The notes under the pieces: generated by a model
Told to the model about the DNA's origin: nothing
The model's input: only the letters and a program-made list of their open reading frames with translations
The model's database searches: none
Shown here: positions 25,005 through 36,639 of the stretch, one piece after another
Position numbering within the stretch: the first letter of the stretch is position 1
Layout of the letters: each line of letters starts with the position of its first letter
Translations under genes and position numbers: made by a program
DNA from: Labia minor
Taxonomy: Eukaryota; Arthropoda; Insecta; Dermaptera; Spongiphoridae
Direction: 5' to 3'
DNA: 64,000 bases
Assembly: GCA_963082975.1 (NCBI GenBank)
Contig: OY720344.1
Location: forward strand, 17,905,580 to 17,969,579

Positions 25005-25032
25005 TATAGGAGACTCTTTAGAGTCTCCTATA
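25005..25032. repeat. Perfect hairpin, 12-bp stem
   Basis: TATAGGAGACTC, loop TTTA, GAGTCTCCTATA. It lies immediately before the longer hairpin. The copy at about 26375-26405 has an arm mismatch (GAGGCTCC). Confidence 0.8.
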
Positions 25033-25076
25033 TATATTTGAATGAACCCCCCTAAGGGGGGTTCATTCAAATATAT
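25032..25076. repeat. Perfect hairpin, 21-bp stem and 3-base loop
   Basis: Arms 25032-25052 and 25056-25076 are exact inverse copies around TAA, with six C facing six G at the tip. The corresponding place in the second copy (about 26405-26440) has lost the right arm. The stem is short for a typical animal microRNA precursor; a transposon end or foldback remnant is more likely. Confidence 0.85.
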
Positions 25077-26169
25077 CCAGATTACGTCAATTCTCCGATT
25101 AGCAAAACCCTGTCTATTCACGAGTGAGACATGTCTTAAGTGCCTCTGAGAGGACCCTCCTCTCCTACGCTTCATATTATTAAAAATTTGGAACTCATAT
25201 TTATTGAACTCTTTGGAGAATTAGCAGAAACACTTCTATTCAATTGGATTCAGTTTATACAAATTAATAACAAAATTTCATTAAAAATGAATAAAAGTAA
25301 TAAGATACAACAAAATTTTCGCCAGATTTTCAATAAAATGGATTTTTAGTGAAATATAAATGAAAATTATAATTAATTTTTATTTGGTATCATGTTACAC
25401 TTGAAATAAACATTTTCTGATAACAATATATAAAACGCATATCAAAATACTCGTTATTCAATGTAGATTCATTTTCACTAGCATTATATAATTTTATGAT
25501 ACTTCCTTAATTAAATATTAATTATTGAATTTTGACAGATGCAATGTGATTTCGGCTGCCATGTTGAATGACGTCGAATCTTTTGATTAATTATATTAAA
25601 TTATTATTCTTTGCATATCTCTTTTCTCAATACAAGATTATTTTTGATTCTTGTATTTCTTGTATTATAACTATTTCCATTATCATTTTTCTTTGTTTAA
25701 TCAATATTTAATGAATAAAGTCTTTGCCATGTATTGCTTATGGGTTGAATTTTCGTAGCCTTTAAGTGAATTTCTTTCCTATGTTTTTACTAGTTGATAA
25801 AACAGTCTCAACGGATTCGACTTTGACTAGTAATTATTTTGTCTGAGTTCAAATCTTTCAATTTGTTTATTTTTTATAATTTTATTCTTTAGATTTTTAA
25901 TAATAATATAATTATAAATGTTAATATAATATTATTTAAATTAATTATTATGAATATTAATTAATTTTATTAGTATTATGTTAATTAATTAATTCCTTAG
26001 ATAATAAAAATACAAAAGAAAATTAAAATATATATATATACATATACATTAATATTTATTTATTTATTTTATCTTATTTTTTCAAATCATCCCTTTTTAG
26101 ATTTCAAATCGATTCTATCACTAATTTTGAAAATATTACCTTTCTTATTATAATATCTAGTCAATCATT

Positions 26170-26990
26170 TATTAAAAAAATTGTAAATGGAAGGGCTGTT
26201 ATTTTTTATTTAAATTTATAACTTCAATTAAAATAAATACTTCATTACGCCTTTCCATCCATTCCCTTACTCTTACTCTCCCCCCCCCCCTGATCATTCA
26301 AAAAATCAAATTTATTTGGATGAAGGAGAATACCTAGCATAGCTTCATTAAAAAGAAAAAAAAATTGAAATCTTGTCTCTTATAGGAGACTCTTTAGAGG
26401 CTCCTATATATATTGAATTAACCCCCCTTCGTTAATTGAAATTATATACAAATTAATTATACTACGTATTATACGACAAATAAATTAATACGAATTATTT
26501 TAATAAATCGATTTAACCAAATTTTCCATCTCAATCACTCCTTCTTTTTTGTATTTTAACATTGAAACATTTTTCCTGCTATTCTATTCTATTTTCAAAT
26601 TTTATATTCCAAAATAAATAACTTAAAATAACATAAAAATTACTTGAAAAGGAAGGAAATAATTTTATTGTTTTTATATATGAAGCAATAAGACAAAATT
26701 GAATAAGTTTCATGAAATGTAAAATTAATTTTTAATAAATTTAAAAATAATATCCTGGGTAACGGGTAGATTCTTTTCTATAATCCCAGTAGAAAAGAAT
26801 TCTATTTCAGGGATTGGCGTTCCTGCCCTCACGTGAGCTCATGATTTTTTCTGCCTTCCCTCTCCCATGGAAAAATCATGTCCTTTACCTTTTAACTTTT
26901 TTCTATCAGTTCCCTTACTAGTCCCCCTCTGATCTTTAGTAAAATTCAACCTTATTTAGAGGAAGAAGAATATCTCTATCAATGACTGTC
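26170..26990. repeat. Repeat E, copy 2, rearranged
   Basis: The lead block (26170-26246) is joined directly to part 2 (26247-26430), and part 1 (about 26721-26905) follows afterwards instead of preceding. Relative to copy 1 this needs a deletion plus a second partial duplication. Confidence 0.65.
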
Positions 26991-27307
26991 ACTTTACAAT
27001 CTCTCTAACACACACTGATACTGATATGCGCCCTGACTATGTTCTCTACAGAGACACACGGCCACACAGCTACCATCTAGCGCGACAGAGCGCGTTCAGT
27101 ATTACTATATTACTACATTCTTTATCTTATCAGGATAAATATAAACAGTATATGTATGTTTCACAAATAATTTATTATTGTAAGATTAAATTATAGAATT
27201 AAGAATTTCAAACATTTATTTAAGTTATAACAAATTGTCCAACTTTGGCTTCGCGGGCTACTTTTAAAGCCTTTGCGGTCGACGTGTTGGCCACCCCTGA
27301 TATATAG

Positions 27308-28655
27308 TCATTTTGAAATTATAATAATAAAAAAAGAAATTTAGAAATAATACTGAAATTCGTAGATATCGTATTGACATTTTTTACTCTTTTGTTAAAA
27401 TTAAATATGAAAAAAAAACGAAATGTGTGTGTGTGATTTAGTCATTCCTTTATTTTTTTCCATTTTATTTTTGAATGATAATTTCTTATGTAGGAATTAT
27501 ATTACATTCTATTATATCATCCATCATTCTATAGAAGGATCATATGTGAATAATATAATTAATATTCCAAAAAAAAAAAAAAAAAATTATTGATTATAAA
27601 AATCCTTTTGATCTCATTCTTTGATTTAAATTCCATTTTATTTTATTTTTTTAATTAAATATTTTTTTTATTAAATTGTAGAAATACATCTTGCTTTGTG
27701 TAAAATAAAATATTTGATTTATTTTATATATATATTTATATATCGAGGTAGTTATGTGGAAACTAAATATTATGTATAATAATAATAATAATAATAATAA
27801 AATCGTTTTATTTTTTTGTTTTACTGATCATATGGCACCTTTACTTTACTTTAGGTGGCAACCGATTTGATAGAAGCTGTTCTTTTGTTGATTTATGTGA
27901 AAAGAAAGAAAATAAAAGAAACATTCATTGGTCGGATATCTCTGTTTACTGTTTCTCTATATGTCTGAATACATTTTATCTCTTTGATGAACCAAGAAAT
28001 GAATGAATTTAAAAAAATAAATCAATCAAGTTGCATCAGAGAGAGAGAGAGAGTATGACTTATGACAAATTATCATTCTGACATTTTAAAGTGAAAATTG
28101 ATTTATTTCATCATTTAATTATAATTTATTTAAAAACTAGAATAAAAATAAATAAATTGTTATTTTCATATAGTTAATGTAAAAATTAAAAAAAAAATGT
28201 TAAAATTTCATAATTTTCAAAGTAGATAATAATAATAAGTAAAGTAAAGAAATAAGACATAGTTAGTTAATAAATCGATGAGAAAATAATAAAGAGAAAG
28301 GATTATTTATCATGATCATCTAATTTAATATAGGTATAGATATAAAACATATTACGAGTAGGTATTATTAAAATAATAAATCATTGATATTTATTAAATA
28401 GAATATACTATACCCATCCAATATATAAAATAACATTATTTTGACATTTTATTAAGAACATAGACAATGATAATAAATGAGAAGTGATGGATTAGTAGTG
28501 GATGGGGAAGAAGAGAAATATAATAGCTAATAAATGTTTTTTTTGAAAGGAGGGCATTTTGATTTTGATGACAATGATACATAGATATATACCTATAAAT
28601 ATATTATACTTTTTTTTCTTTTATATTGGGTTGTTTAACAGGTAGATAGAAAAAT
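27308..28655. other. AT-rich DNA with microsatellites
   Basis: (AAT)n at 27777-27800 and (GA)n at about 28038-28054. A possible acceptor (CTTTACTTTAG at about 27855) precedes a 36-codon open frame, but no donor or protein family supports an exon. Confidence 0.4.
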
Positions 28656-29229
28656 CTGGAGTGTCTCCAATCGACTATCTCGCAAATTTGAATAGGATAT
28701 TCAAGCTTGTTTCTATATTTGGGAATTAATTAAAATTTTATTCTATCCGATCATATGATTTAAGTTATTAACATAATCTTCACTGATAATACTGACAACA
28801 CCTCAACACGCGCAAGCGCGTGTTTGGCTCTTTGTTCATAACATCACGTCACGTGCTGGCGTGTGATTGGCAGTCAACGTGTTAAACAAATTTAAAAAAT
28901 TAATTTCGGTACTGAAATTCTATATATAGCAGTTTTATACAATTTTTATTCATGGGAAAAACTATCAAATATTTACCTTTATTTTTACGGTCAGTATGGG
29001 GAAAAAAAAATGAAAACGTGGTAGGTAATGGTCCTCTTCCGAATGAGCTACATTTCATTATTATAGCTCAAACCGTTTTTGCGTAATCTTGTCTACATAC
29101 ACACACATACATAGAGAGAGACATTTTTCTCAACCTTACTGAAAACGACTCAGGGACCTTCAAAACGTATAAAATCATCAAAATCTTGACATTTTCGTGA
29201 TCGCAATACTATCTCTGGCGAGATAGTAA
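28656..29229 (-). mobile_element. Family B element, copy B3
   Basis: Both ends present: TCTGGAGTGTCTCCAATCG at the left and CTATCTCTGGCGAGATAGTAA at the right. The microsatellite is reduced to CACACATACATAGAGAG (about 29100). The interior differs from B1 by several insertions, including ATTATCCGATC-like sequence near 28740. Confidence 0.7.
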
Positions 29230-30068
29230 AAATGAAATATAATAACCACTTGATCACAAGACTGATAAAGCAGTATTTTGCACAACAAACATTTCCTGTC
29301 TATTTTCTTATTATCTTAGTAAACATCTGGATTTATTATTTATTTTTTGGGTGTATTTTGTTGGTTGCGCAAAGTTAACGGAAAAGAATCCTCTCTAAAA
29401 TATTATTATAACATGAACATATTCTATTTGTACGGGATTTGTAAATTTTCATTTAATTTAATAGAATGAAAAAAAAAGGTCTCTCTTTCTTAAAATAAAA
29501 AAAATTAATAGATATTATATAATATTAAATAATAAAATAAAAATACTCCATGTTAATAATAAATTCAAATAAAATATAAAAGAAAAAAACTTGCTGGCTG
29601 GTCTCTTTTTGCTACCTCATCCCTATAATATACACCACCACTGTCCCCACTTGCGCCTCCTCCACCAACCTACACTGCCTGCCCCTTATCCTTTTTTCCG
29701 GACAAGATTTAATTAACCTTTTGAACAAGGGATTTCTCTCCATCGAAGCAGCCACCACCTTTCATCTGTCGTTTTAATCTTGCCTGTCCAGCTGGTATTT
29801 TCTCTAACCCCTTCTCCCAACCCTTCCCACATTATATCCTCTCTTCCATTTCTTCCCCTTCTCCGCCTTCCCTTGTTTCACCCTTTTAGCCCTTTCCCCA
29901 TTCTCTTTTAAATATACTAAAAAGAAGAGAGAGGATTTTTTTCATTTACCTTCTTGAAATTTACAAAATTAATTCATTTTAAGTGAGAGAGAGAGAAAGA
30001 GAGTTTATATTAATCAGAGTGATATCAACAACATCAAACGTTTTTATAAGAGATTAAAGAAAATGATG

Positions 30069-30106
<38 letters not shown>

Positions 30107-31383
30107 CCGACAAACTCTAGAATGAAAGGCAATTTTTAAATACGAAAATATTTAATAAATGAGTAAATACACAACTTATATTTATTACAACCTATTGAAT
30201 GTAATTTAAATTTAATATAGGTAAAGTTTGACAGTGTAAGTTTTGAGAAAACTTATTTCTTAAAGATCGTATGTTAAGGTTGTCTCTCTTTCATCTTAAA
30301 TAAATTTTTACTCATCATCCCTTAAAAAATCCTAATGTCTCACATTTTGTAAATTCTTTAAATAATTATTTTTTAAAATTTTATTTTTAAAATTAATATG
30401 TATTATTTTTTTTTTAAAGAGCTTGGAGGCAGTCAAAATAAAGTTTGTTACACGCTTTTATTTCACATCGTCAATGTTCAAATGAGCTGAAATTTTGCAT
30501 ACATATGTAACTCCGATGACAATGCAATATTCAGGTTCATCCCAGGTCATAGGTGACCTCGGTGGTATTGTTAATTAATTAATAAATAATAGTTTATATT
30601 AATACATAATATTGAAAAAATAGTAATTATATATATATATTTATAAAAGCTATTTTTTTAAAAACCTTATAAAATGATATTTGATAAAAATCCTCATATG
30701 ATATATATTAAATATGATATATTTTTCATAGGTATATACAACTTATATCATTTATAATATTTAAATTCAAAAACTATATTATAATTCTTTCAACATTCAC
30801 ATTATAACCTGAAATTAGAAACCGGGCGAAATTTCTGACAAGACTAAAAATTAGAAAATAAAAAAAAATATAAAAAAAAACTTTATTTTATTTTCTCCAC
30901 ACTCTCCACGATTTCCTTATAATTAATCATATCTATAAAATGAAAGCGTCTCCGCCAAAAATGCAGGGAAAAACGCCTATTCTGCTTCAAATAGGCATAC
31001 TTAGTTATCAAGTATAGTGAAAAAGGAAAAATATAAATATAAAAGATTTTTATAAAATAACGTTTTTCCAATGGACTAAAAAGAATGAAATAATTTTTCT
31101 ATAAGCTTTGTCAAGTTTATGGATGAATTGCTTCATATTCATAGAGCTCTAATTCATATATATATACTAAGACACATACCACACTAAAACACTTAATTAA
31201 CAAGTAACACAATTTCTTCTAATATAATCAATCATTTTGGATTTGATTGATAATATGTAAATTTAATAAAAATTCTTTTAAATTTTGATACATACTTTGA
31301 TATAAGTATATTACAGTGAAAAATAATAAAAGATTCATTTCTTAGCTCTTAAACTATCAATATTGCATGATAAAAAAATATAG

Positions 31384-31420
<37 letters not shown>

Positions 31421-31705
31421 ATTTCCTCTATACCTTCTAGGGATCCATTGAAATATCTATAAAAATTTTCAAAAATCTCAATAAAAAGTCGATGAAAAAT
31501 CGATTTCAATAGTCAAAAGAGCGAACAGACAGACAGAGAGACAGACGCCAAGTGAAGTTAAGAAAAAAGTTATAAAAAAAACAGAATGGTTTGTGCATAT
31601 ATAATGAGATGTCATTCGTACTCTTTTCCTTTCACCATATAAGGAAATTTTGATGTCTGCGGAGAAATTATTTTCCCTACATGTTTGGCTCCCACGCTTC
31701 CATTT
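29230..31705. other. Unannotated DNA including a C/T-rich tract
   Basis: 29590-29910 is a long pyrimidine-rich, less AT-rich patch on the plus strand with no good open frame; it could be a regulatory or 5' UTR region. (TA)n runs lie at 30071-30102 and 31388-31422. Sequence near 30470-30530 (GAGCTGAAATTTTGCATAC, CGATGACAATGCAATATT) and near 31500-31560 (CAGACAGACAGAGAGACAGA) resembles the cores of other Helitron-like repeats but no ends were found. Confidence 0.4.
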
Positions 31706-32327
31706 TTACCGACCGACGATAATAAGGGAGGTATTGTTTTCACACCAAATTTCACATGTGGAGATTTTTACATATCTCCACGAATCATGCATTTTCTTAA
31801 CAGAAAAAAGTATTTTTAGCATGATGTCTGTCCGTCCGTTCGTCTGTCTGTCCGTCCGTATAGATGTGTACAGCCTGAACGGCTCAAGGATTTTGATGAA
31901 ATTTGGTATATTTACTTAATGCATCAGTATGATGAATTGATCAACTTTTGGTGCAAATCCGGAAACCTGAAGTGGTAGTATTAGCGATCGACGATAGGAA
32001 GGGAAGTGTTATTTTCACACCAAATTTCACATGAGGAGATTTTTTACATATCATCACGAATCATTCACTTTGCATTGGTTTTATACTCGAGAAAAATCAT
32101 CTTTATTAGTTTTTTCTTAATTAAAATTATATGACGTCATCCAGCCATTAACGACGTCACAGCCTGGTATTATAAATAAAATAAAATTAAAAATATTTAT
32201 GTTATATCCATATCTGTTTTTTATTACATTAATAGATATATTAAAATTATTTGAAATTGTTTCTGTAACTGGAAATTAATTTATTTCAAACCGTCGGTCG
32301 GTTCGGACCTGGCCACAGGTCAACTTA
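31706..32327 (+). mobile_element. Family A element, copy f
   Basis: Complete copy with TTACCGACCGACGATAATAA start, microsatellite at about 31828-31860, 3' CCGTCGGTCGGTTC, hairpin and CAACTTA. It lies about 340 bp downstream of the stop codon of the MAP10-like gene. Confidence 0.8.
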
Positions 32328-32601
32328 TTTAGATAAGATTAATTGTAAGGAAATAGTGGTATGTGTGAAGAAATTATTTTCTCCTTTTTAGCGCATTTAA
32401 ATAAAAGCGCGTTTTTAAAAAGTTTTTTTTTATATCTTTTTTTATTTTAACTTTTCTCCTTCAAAATTAACAATTTATTAATTTAATAATAATAATAATA
32501 ATAATAATTAAAAAAAATATAACTCCACATTTTTATATATTGTATATATATATATTTTAGTTTCCTAACAATATAATTTAGAACTCCCCAAGCACTTTCT
32601 C

Positions 32602-32607
32602 TTTATT
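32602..32607 (-). terminator. Possible polyadenylation signal of the MAP10-like gene
   Basis: AATAAA on the minus strand about 60 bases beyond the stop codon, at the end of an (AAT)n run. The repeat context makes it weaker evidence. Confidence 0.35.
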
Positions 32608-32666
32608 ATTATTATTATTATTATTATTATACATTATATCTAGAAAAATAAAATAAAAATGTTATG

Positions 32667-33797
32667 TTAATATACATTTAATGATTGTTTTTTTATAAAT
32701 AATGTATGATTATGATTTTTTATAAATGCTGCTGATTGTTTCATTGAAAATTGACGTTCTCGCCTTTTAAATTGACGTTTCTTTTTTGGTACACTTATAT
32801 AAAAACAATTCTCCATGTTATTAATATTTATATCATCATCTTCATTTAAATTTACATTATTATTATTATGATTATTATTATGATGATGATTATGATTATT
32901 ACGAAAAGACATAAATTGTCTCATTCTTGATTTTTGTATCGGATAATGTTTTATCATTTGTAAATTTGTATTATTTTGATTGCTAATGGATGACGATGTT
33001 GATAGACAAAAGATGTTCGAGTCTGTTTTATTTCGATGATTTATTGTTGATTGTGATGGTGTTGTTCCTGAAGCTGCTGTGGGTGTTGTTATATATACCG
33101 AGCTAGTAGGTCTTGTTGGCAATTCAATTGGTTCAATATTATTAAGATCCTCTAATGATGACAGAGTTGATGTAAATGAAGATATTAAATCATCGATATT
33201 TTTACCATAGCCAAATGGATTTATAATCATTCGTCCAAATGATGTAATACGTAATATATTTGTAATTTCACCAATAGGATCTTCACCTCGGTATATTACT
33301 GATTTTTCATGTAATATTTTATTTACAGGCACATTGTCTGGTTCTAATATAACCGATTCTAATATAGAATTGAATAAATGATGTACACGTATACATGACA
33401 TACCAATATAATATAAATTTTGATTTAAATTATTATTATTAGTGTCATTTATATTATAAATATTATTATATCCTCTACGATGAATGTTTATTTCTATATA
33501 AAAATTTTCACGAAATGGATTATTTGAACCCAATGCAAATAGGCATGATTTGCCCATTTTTGGTATTCCTTCAAGAATTGTCCTACGTTTACAATTTGCC
33601 GAATCTGTATGAACAATTTCAATTGGTGGATTATCAAGAAAATTATAAAACACAATTGTTTCACCATTATTCCATATATCTTCATTCACATATAAATCAA
33701 TTGCTTGTTTATTAAAAGTAACATGATCCACTAGAAATTCCATTAAAAATAAACGTTGAGGTTCTTGAAATACTTGACCTTGCATTATTTCAATCAT
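32667..33797 (-). CDS. MAP10 N-terminal-domain-like protein, apparently intronless
   Basis: A 376-residue protein and the only host-type gene I can support here. Residues 15-28 (RLFLMEFLVDHVTF), 50-61 (FYNFLDNPPIEI), 81-89 (MGKSCLFAL) and 130-142 (YIGMSCIRVHHLF) follow the order of words I associate with the N-terminal domain of microtubule-associated protein 10 (ER-LF-ELLVDWV, F-LLDFPPL, GKSCLF). Vertebrate MAP10 binds microtubules and acts in mitosis and cytokinesis, and is itself intronless, but is about 900 residues, so this protein would lack most of the C-terminal part. After residue 200 it turns low-complexity: Ser/Thr-rich (205-275), an Asn/His run (300-316), an acidic patch (319-322) and a basic patch KKKRQFKRRERQF (338-350) that could bind microtubules or act as a nuclear signal. 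The ATG at 33797 opens the frame after an A-rich leader; an ATG four codons later is an alternative. No stop or frameshift interrupts it. Function is inferred from the N-terminal resemblance alone. Confidence 0.65.
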   Translation of the reverse strand: MIEIMQGQVFQEPQRLFLMEFLVDHVTFNKQAIDLYVNEDIWNNGETIVFYNFLDNPPIEIVHTDSANCKRRTILEGIPKMGKSCLFALGSNNPFRENFYIEINIHRRGYNNIYNINDTNNNNLNQNLYYIGMSCIRVHHLFNSILESVILEPDNVPVNKILHEKSVIYRGEDPIGEITNILRITSFGRMIINPFGYGKNIDDLISSFTSTLSSLEDLNNIEPIELPTRPTSSVYITTPTAASGTTPSQSTINHRNKTDSNIFCLSTSSSISNQNNTNLQMIKHYPIQKSRMRQFMSFRNNHNHHHNNNHNNNNVNLNEDDDININNMENCFYISVPKKKRQFKRRERQFSMKQSAAFIKNHNHTLFIKKQSLNVY

Positions 33798-34111
33798 TTT
33801 TCTTTTTTGGTGATTTTTCCCTCTACTTATTCCTCAAATAAGTAATTTTAAATCAAAATTTAATTTTTTTGTTATTTCCGAAAAATATTTTTTTTTTTTA
33901 TTTTGTTTTTGTTTTTATTTTCAGTTTATAATAATATAATTTATTTAAAAAAAATACATAATATATATATAATAAAGATTTATTTTCTAAAAAAGAGATA
34001 TATTGATAATTGATCTCTAGATTGGGTTAAAATCACATCTAGTATAGTTATACAACAAAAATAATATTTCTTTTGCATAAAATTATTTAAATTAATTTTT
34101 ATCAACATTAA
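33798..34111. other. Upstream flank of the MAP10-like gene
   Basis: A-rich on the gene's strand (T-rich as given). No convincing TATA box or initiator was identified. The promoter presumably lies here, before family B copy B4 at 34112. Confidence 0.4.
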
Positions 34112-34722
34112 TTACTATCTCCTCAGAGATAGTATTGCGATCACGAAAATTTTCGATGTCGATATTTTGATATTTTGATACCTTTTGAAGGGGCCTGAGT
34201 CATTTTCAGTAACGTTGAGAAAAGTGTCTGTGTGTGTGTGTGTAAGTAGACAAGATTACGCAAAAACGGTTTGAGCTAGAATAATGAAATTTGGTATACG
34301 GACATTATTCAAAATTCGTAATTTTCTATCAACATTTGAGAAATGTAGCTCATTCGGAAGAGGACCAATACCTACCACGTTTTCATTTTTTTTTCCCTCT
34401 TAATTGACGTAAAAATAAAGATATATGTTTGATATTTATACACATGATTAAAAATTGTATAAAACTGCTAAATATAGAATTTCAGCTTGATTGAATCGCT
34501 GAAAGTACCGAAATTATTTTTTTTTAATTTTTTAACACTTCTGCAAATTACGCGCCAGCACGTGACATGGTGCCATCAATAAAGAGCCAAACACGCGCTG
34601 GTTTAAAATATATTTATTAATTTATAATTTATAATTTATAATTAACTTAATTAAATTTAAATATAATATATGTTCATTAATCCAATTCAAATTTGCGAGA
34701 TAGTCGAGTGGAAACAATCCAG
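34112..34722 (+). mobile_element. Family B element, copy B4
   Basis: Opposite orientation to B1. Starts TTACTATCTCCTCAGAGATA and ends TTTGCGAGATAGTCGAGTGG, with the last hairpin arm mutated (AAACAATCCAG). A (GT)n microsatellite lies at about 34229-34243. It sits about 310 bp upstream of the MAP10-like start codon, so it may supply or disturb promoter sequence. Confidence 0.7.
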
Positions 34723-34863
34723 GTTTTTTATAAAAAGGCAAAACGAAAGTTCAACATTTCTAGGCGGGCTTCAGACAAAACATAAATAAATAAAATAAAT
34801 TATCAAAATAAATAATTCTCATAATACCAACATGTCTTATTTATTGTTGTAGCGATTATTATA

Positions 34864-35436
34864 ATAGTACCTGCTCGGTCATTAAAAAAAAATAATTCCT
34901 TATTATTGGGTTTGTCGGGTAATATTAATACCTGGTTCACTGAGCCGCCGTTCGAATAATTTAAAAGAACAAATTAAAAAAATTAGTCATAAAACATCAT
35001 TTAACTACACGTTAAATACACGTACTAATACACTGAAAGACAGAAAAGTATGGCCTGTGGATATAACATAATATATATTTGGTAATTTGATTTTATTTAT
35101 ATTTATAATATTTTGTATTTAAGGAAGTGCTCGGTAGTTGCTGACATCATTCAAATTTCCTATTTTAAATTAAGAAAAAACAAATAAATGTTCTGAAATA
35201 ATTTCAAATAATTTAAAAGTACGTATCAATGCACTGGGAAAACAAATATGAATATAACATGATGATTTTTCCCGAGGTTGAAACCAATTCAGATCCATTT
35301 TTCTTTATAAAAATTATGTATGATGTGAATTTCGAGCGGTTTAATATTTCAAAAATACAAATATATATATAGGTATATACATACCTATATATATATATAT
35401 ATATATACAATTTTTGCTAGTATAATAAGATAAGAA
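34864..35436 (-). mobile_element. Family C-related element, diverged copy
   Basis: In the element's own direction it begins CTTATCTTATTATACTAGC, then (TA)n, and ends near a GGTAATATTAATACC-type block and a short terminal sequence with AGGTACTA. The closest relative is at 63338-63803, with which it shares CTCGGGAAAAATCAT-type sequence and a GATGTCAGCAACTAC block. The GC-rich terminal hairpin of C1-C3 is replaced by a weaker one. Confidence 0.5.
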
Positions 35437-35469
35437 ACATATATTTGACTCAACAGTAATCAAGTGGCC

Positions 35470-35579
35470 CGAAAATGTTTAGGATACCAATAAAATGATA
35501 TGTATTGTATTATTATGATTGACGGGCCACAAAAATCTGTTCGGCGGGCCTCATGCGGCCCGCGGGCTGCTCATCCCTG
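35470..35579. mobile_element. hAT-like element end fragment
   Basis: The right end reads GCGGCCCGCGGGCTGCTCAT then CCCTG; reversed, CAGGGATGAGCAGCCCG is a typical hAT terminal repeat. The left end (about 35455-35480, AAGTGGCCCGAAAATG) is degraded and no 8-bp duplication was confirmed. Confidence 0.45.
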
Positions 35580-36639
35580 CTCTTTATAAAAATACACATA
35601 CTTCAATTAATGGGGGGTCATGCATTCATTCGGGCAATTGAATATACAATCTCTCAAATTGAACAGTATGAAAATTATAATATATATGCTTTCTTTCTCT
35701 TCTCTCTCTCTCTCTCTATGCCAGATTATTTATTAAAATTCATTTTTTTCAAATAGATTGGAAAAATCATGCATTTCAAAAGAAAATTTTATATATATAT
35801 ATATATATATATTCTGTTAAATTAAACTTGATATATATATATATAAAAGAAAATATTAAACTTTAATAATTATTTTGCTTCTGGTGTTGTTGTTGTTGTT
35901 GTTGTTATTGCTTCTGCTGTTATTTTACTTTTTGATTTCGACAGTTTAGAAATGATTGGGAAAAGAGAGAGAGAGATGGAGAAGTTGGTTGAATTATGGG
36001 GTTGATACGCTATGCGGAAAGATTGAACTAGAATGGGTGGGAGAGGTTGGATGGTAGTATTAGAGGGTGACTCGGTGGGTGGGTGTTTGGTCGATATCCA
36101 TTGATCCCCAAGAGAATGCAAGAATTAAATAATAACAACAACAACAATAACAACATCAACAACAGAAGCAGCAACAGGCGACTGAATGTGTATAACTGAA
36201 CAAATAACACACAACCACTCAATACTCTTCCCTCATTTTAATCCCAAATTACCATTTACCTCTTCTTCTCGTTTATTGTATAATGCCATTAATTCTATTT
36301 TAAATTTTATTATTCATTAATATATGATGATGTATGTATTGTATATATAATAAAATATCAAATTAGTGGGAATATTTTTTCTGCTGATTATGAATCATAA
36401 TAATAATCTTCATTACCATTATCAGATCAGATCTTAAATCCTTAAAAACATATTTATTATTCTATAAAATTTTTGTTTTTGTTTTTGATCCTTTATTTAA
36501 CATTATAATGATTTGATTATATACGTGTATATAATAACAATTTTGAAATTTCAACTTTCAATATAAACCGCCTAAAGATTGTAATTGGATACCAATTCAA
36601 GAAACACTATTACAAAAATTAAAATGAAACTGTGCTGTG
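35580..36639. other. Unannotated DNA with paired inverted trinucleotide repeats
   Basis: A GTT-rich block (35880-35925) and, about 220 bp away, a block (36130-36178) that is roughly its inverse, containing AACAACAACAACAATAACAA. Overlapping open frames here only translate these repeats. Also (CT)n at 35700-35718 and (TA)n at 35795-35810. Confidence 0.5.

Larger units (their letters stand above)
24440..25080. repeat. Hairpin-rich repeat E, copy 1
   Basis: Shares long blocks with 26170-26990. Parts: a lead (24444-24515), a gap, part 1 (about 24720-24880) with an 11-bp inverted pair ATTCTTTTCTA/TAGAAAAGAAT, and part 2 (about 24885-25078) ending in two adjacent perfect hairpins. Two 60- and 71-codon minus-strand open frames cover it but are not kept in the second copy, so I do not treat them as genes. 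Confidence 0.65.
23881..27299. mobile_element. Large hAT-like element (3.4 kb) with 8-bp target duplication
   Basis: The left end CAAATGTGGCCAAAC and the reversed right end CAGGGGTGGCCAACA match at most positions and fit the CA-G-G-TGGCCAA pattern common at hAT ends. The flanking octamer ATATATAG is identical at 23873-23880 and 27300-27307. The right terminus in plus orientation also contains a sequence resembling the left subterminal region (GGCTACTTTTAAAG, GGTCGAC). No hAT transposase is visible inside; the interior is AT-rich DNA plus hairpin-rich repeat E. The octamer is AT-rich, so chance agreement is possible. Confidence 0.55.

Noticed and set aside
24784..25175. Two minus-strand open frames in repeat E
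   Set aside because: The second copy of the repeat has stops and deletions; the frame runs through perfect hairpins.
27840..27955. Possible coding exon after CTTTACTTTAG
   Set aside because: Only 36 codons, no donor and no recognisable protein.
33494..33715. Short frames overlapping the MAP10-like gene on both strands
   Set aside because: Shadows of the 376-residue frame.
35870..36222. Leu-rich and Thr-rich open frames resembling a signal peptide
   Set aside because: Produced by GTT/CAA microsatellites.
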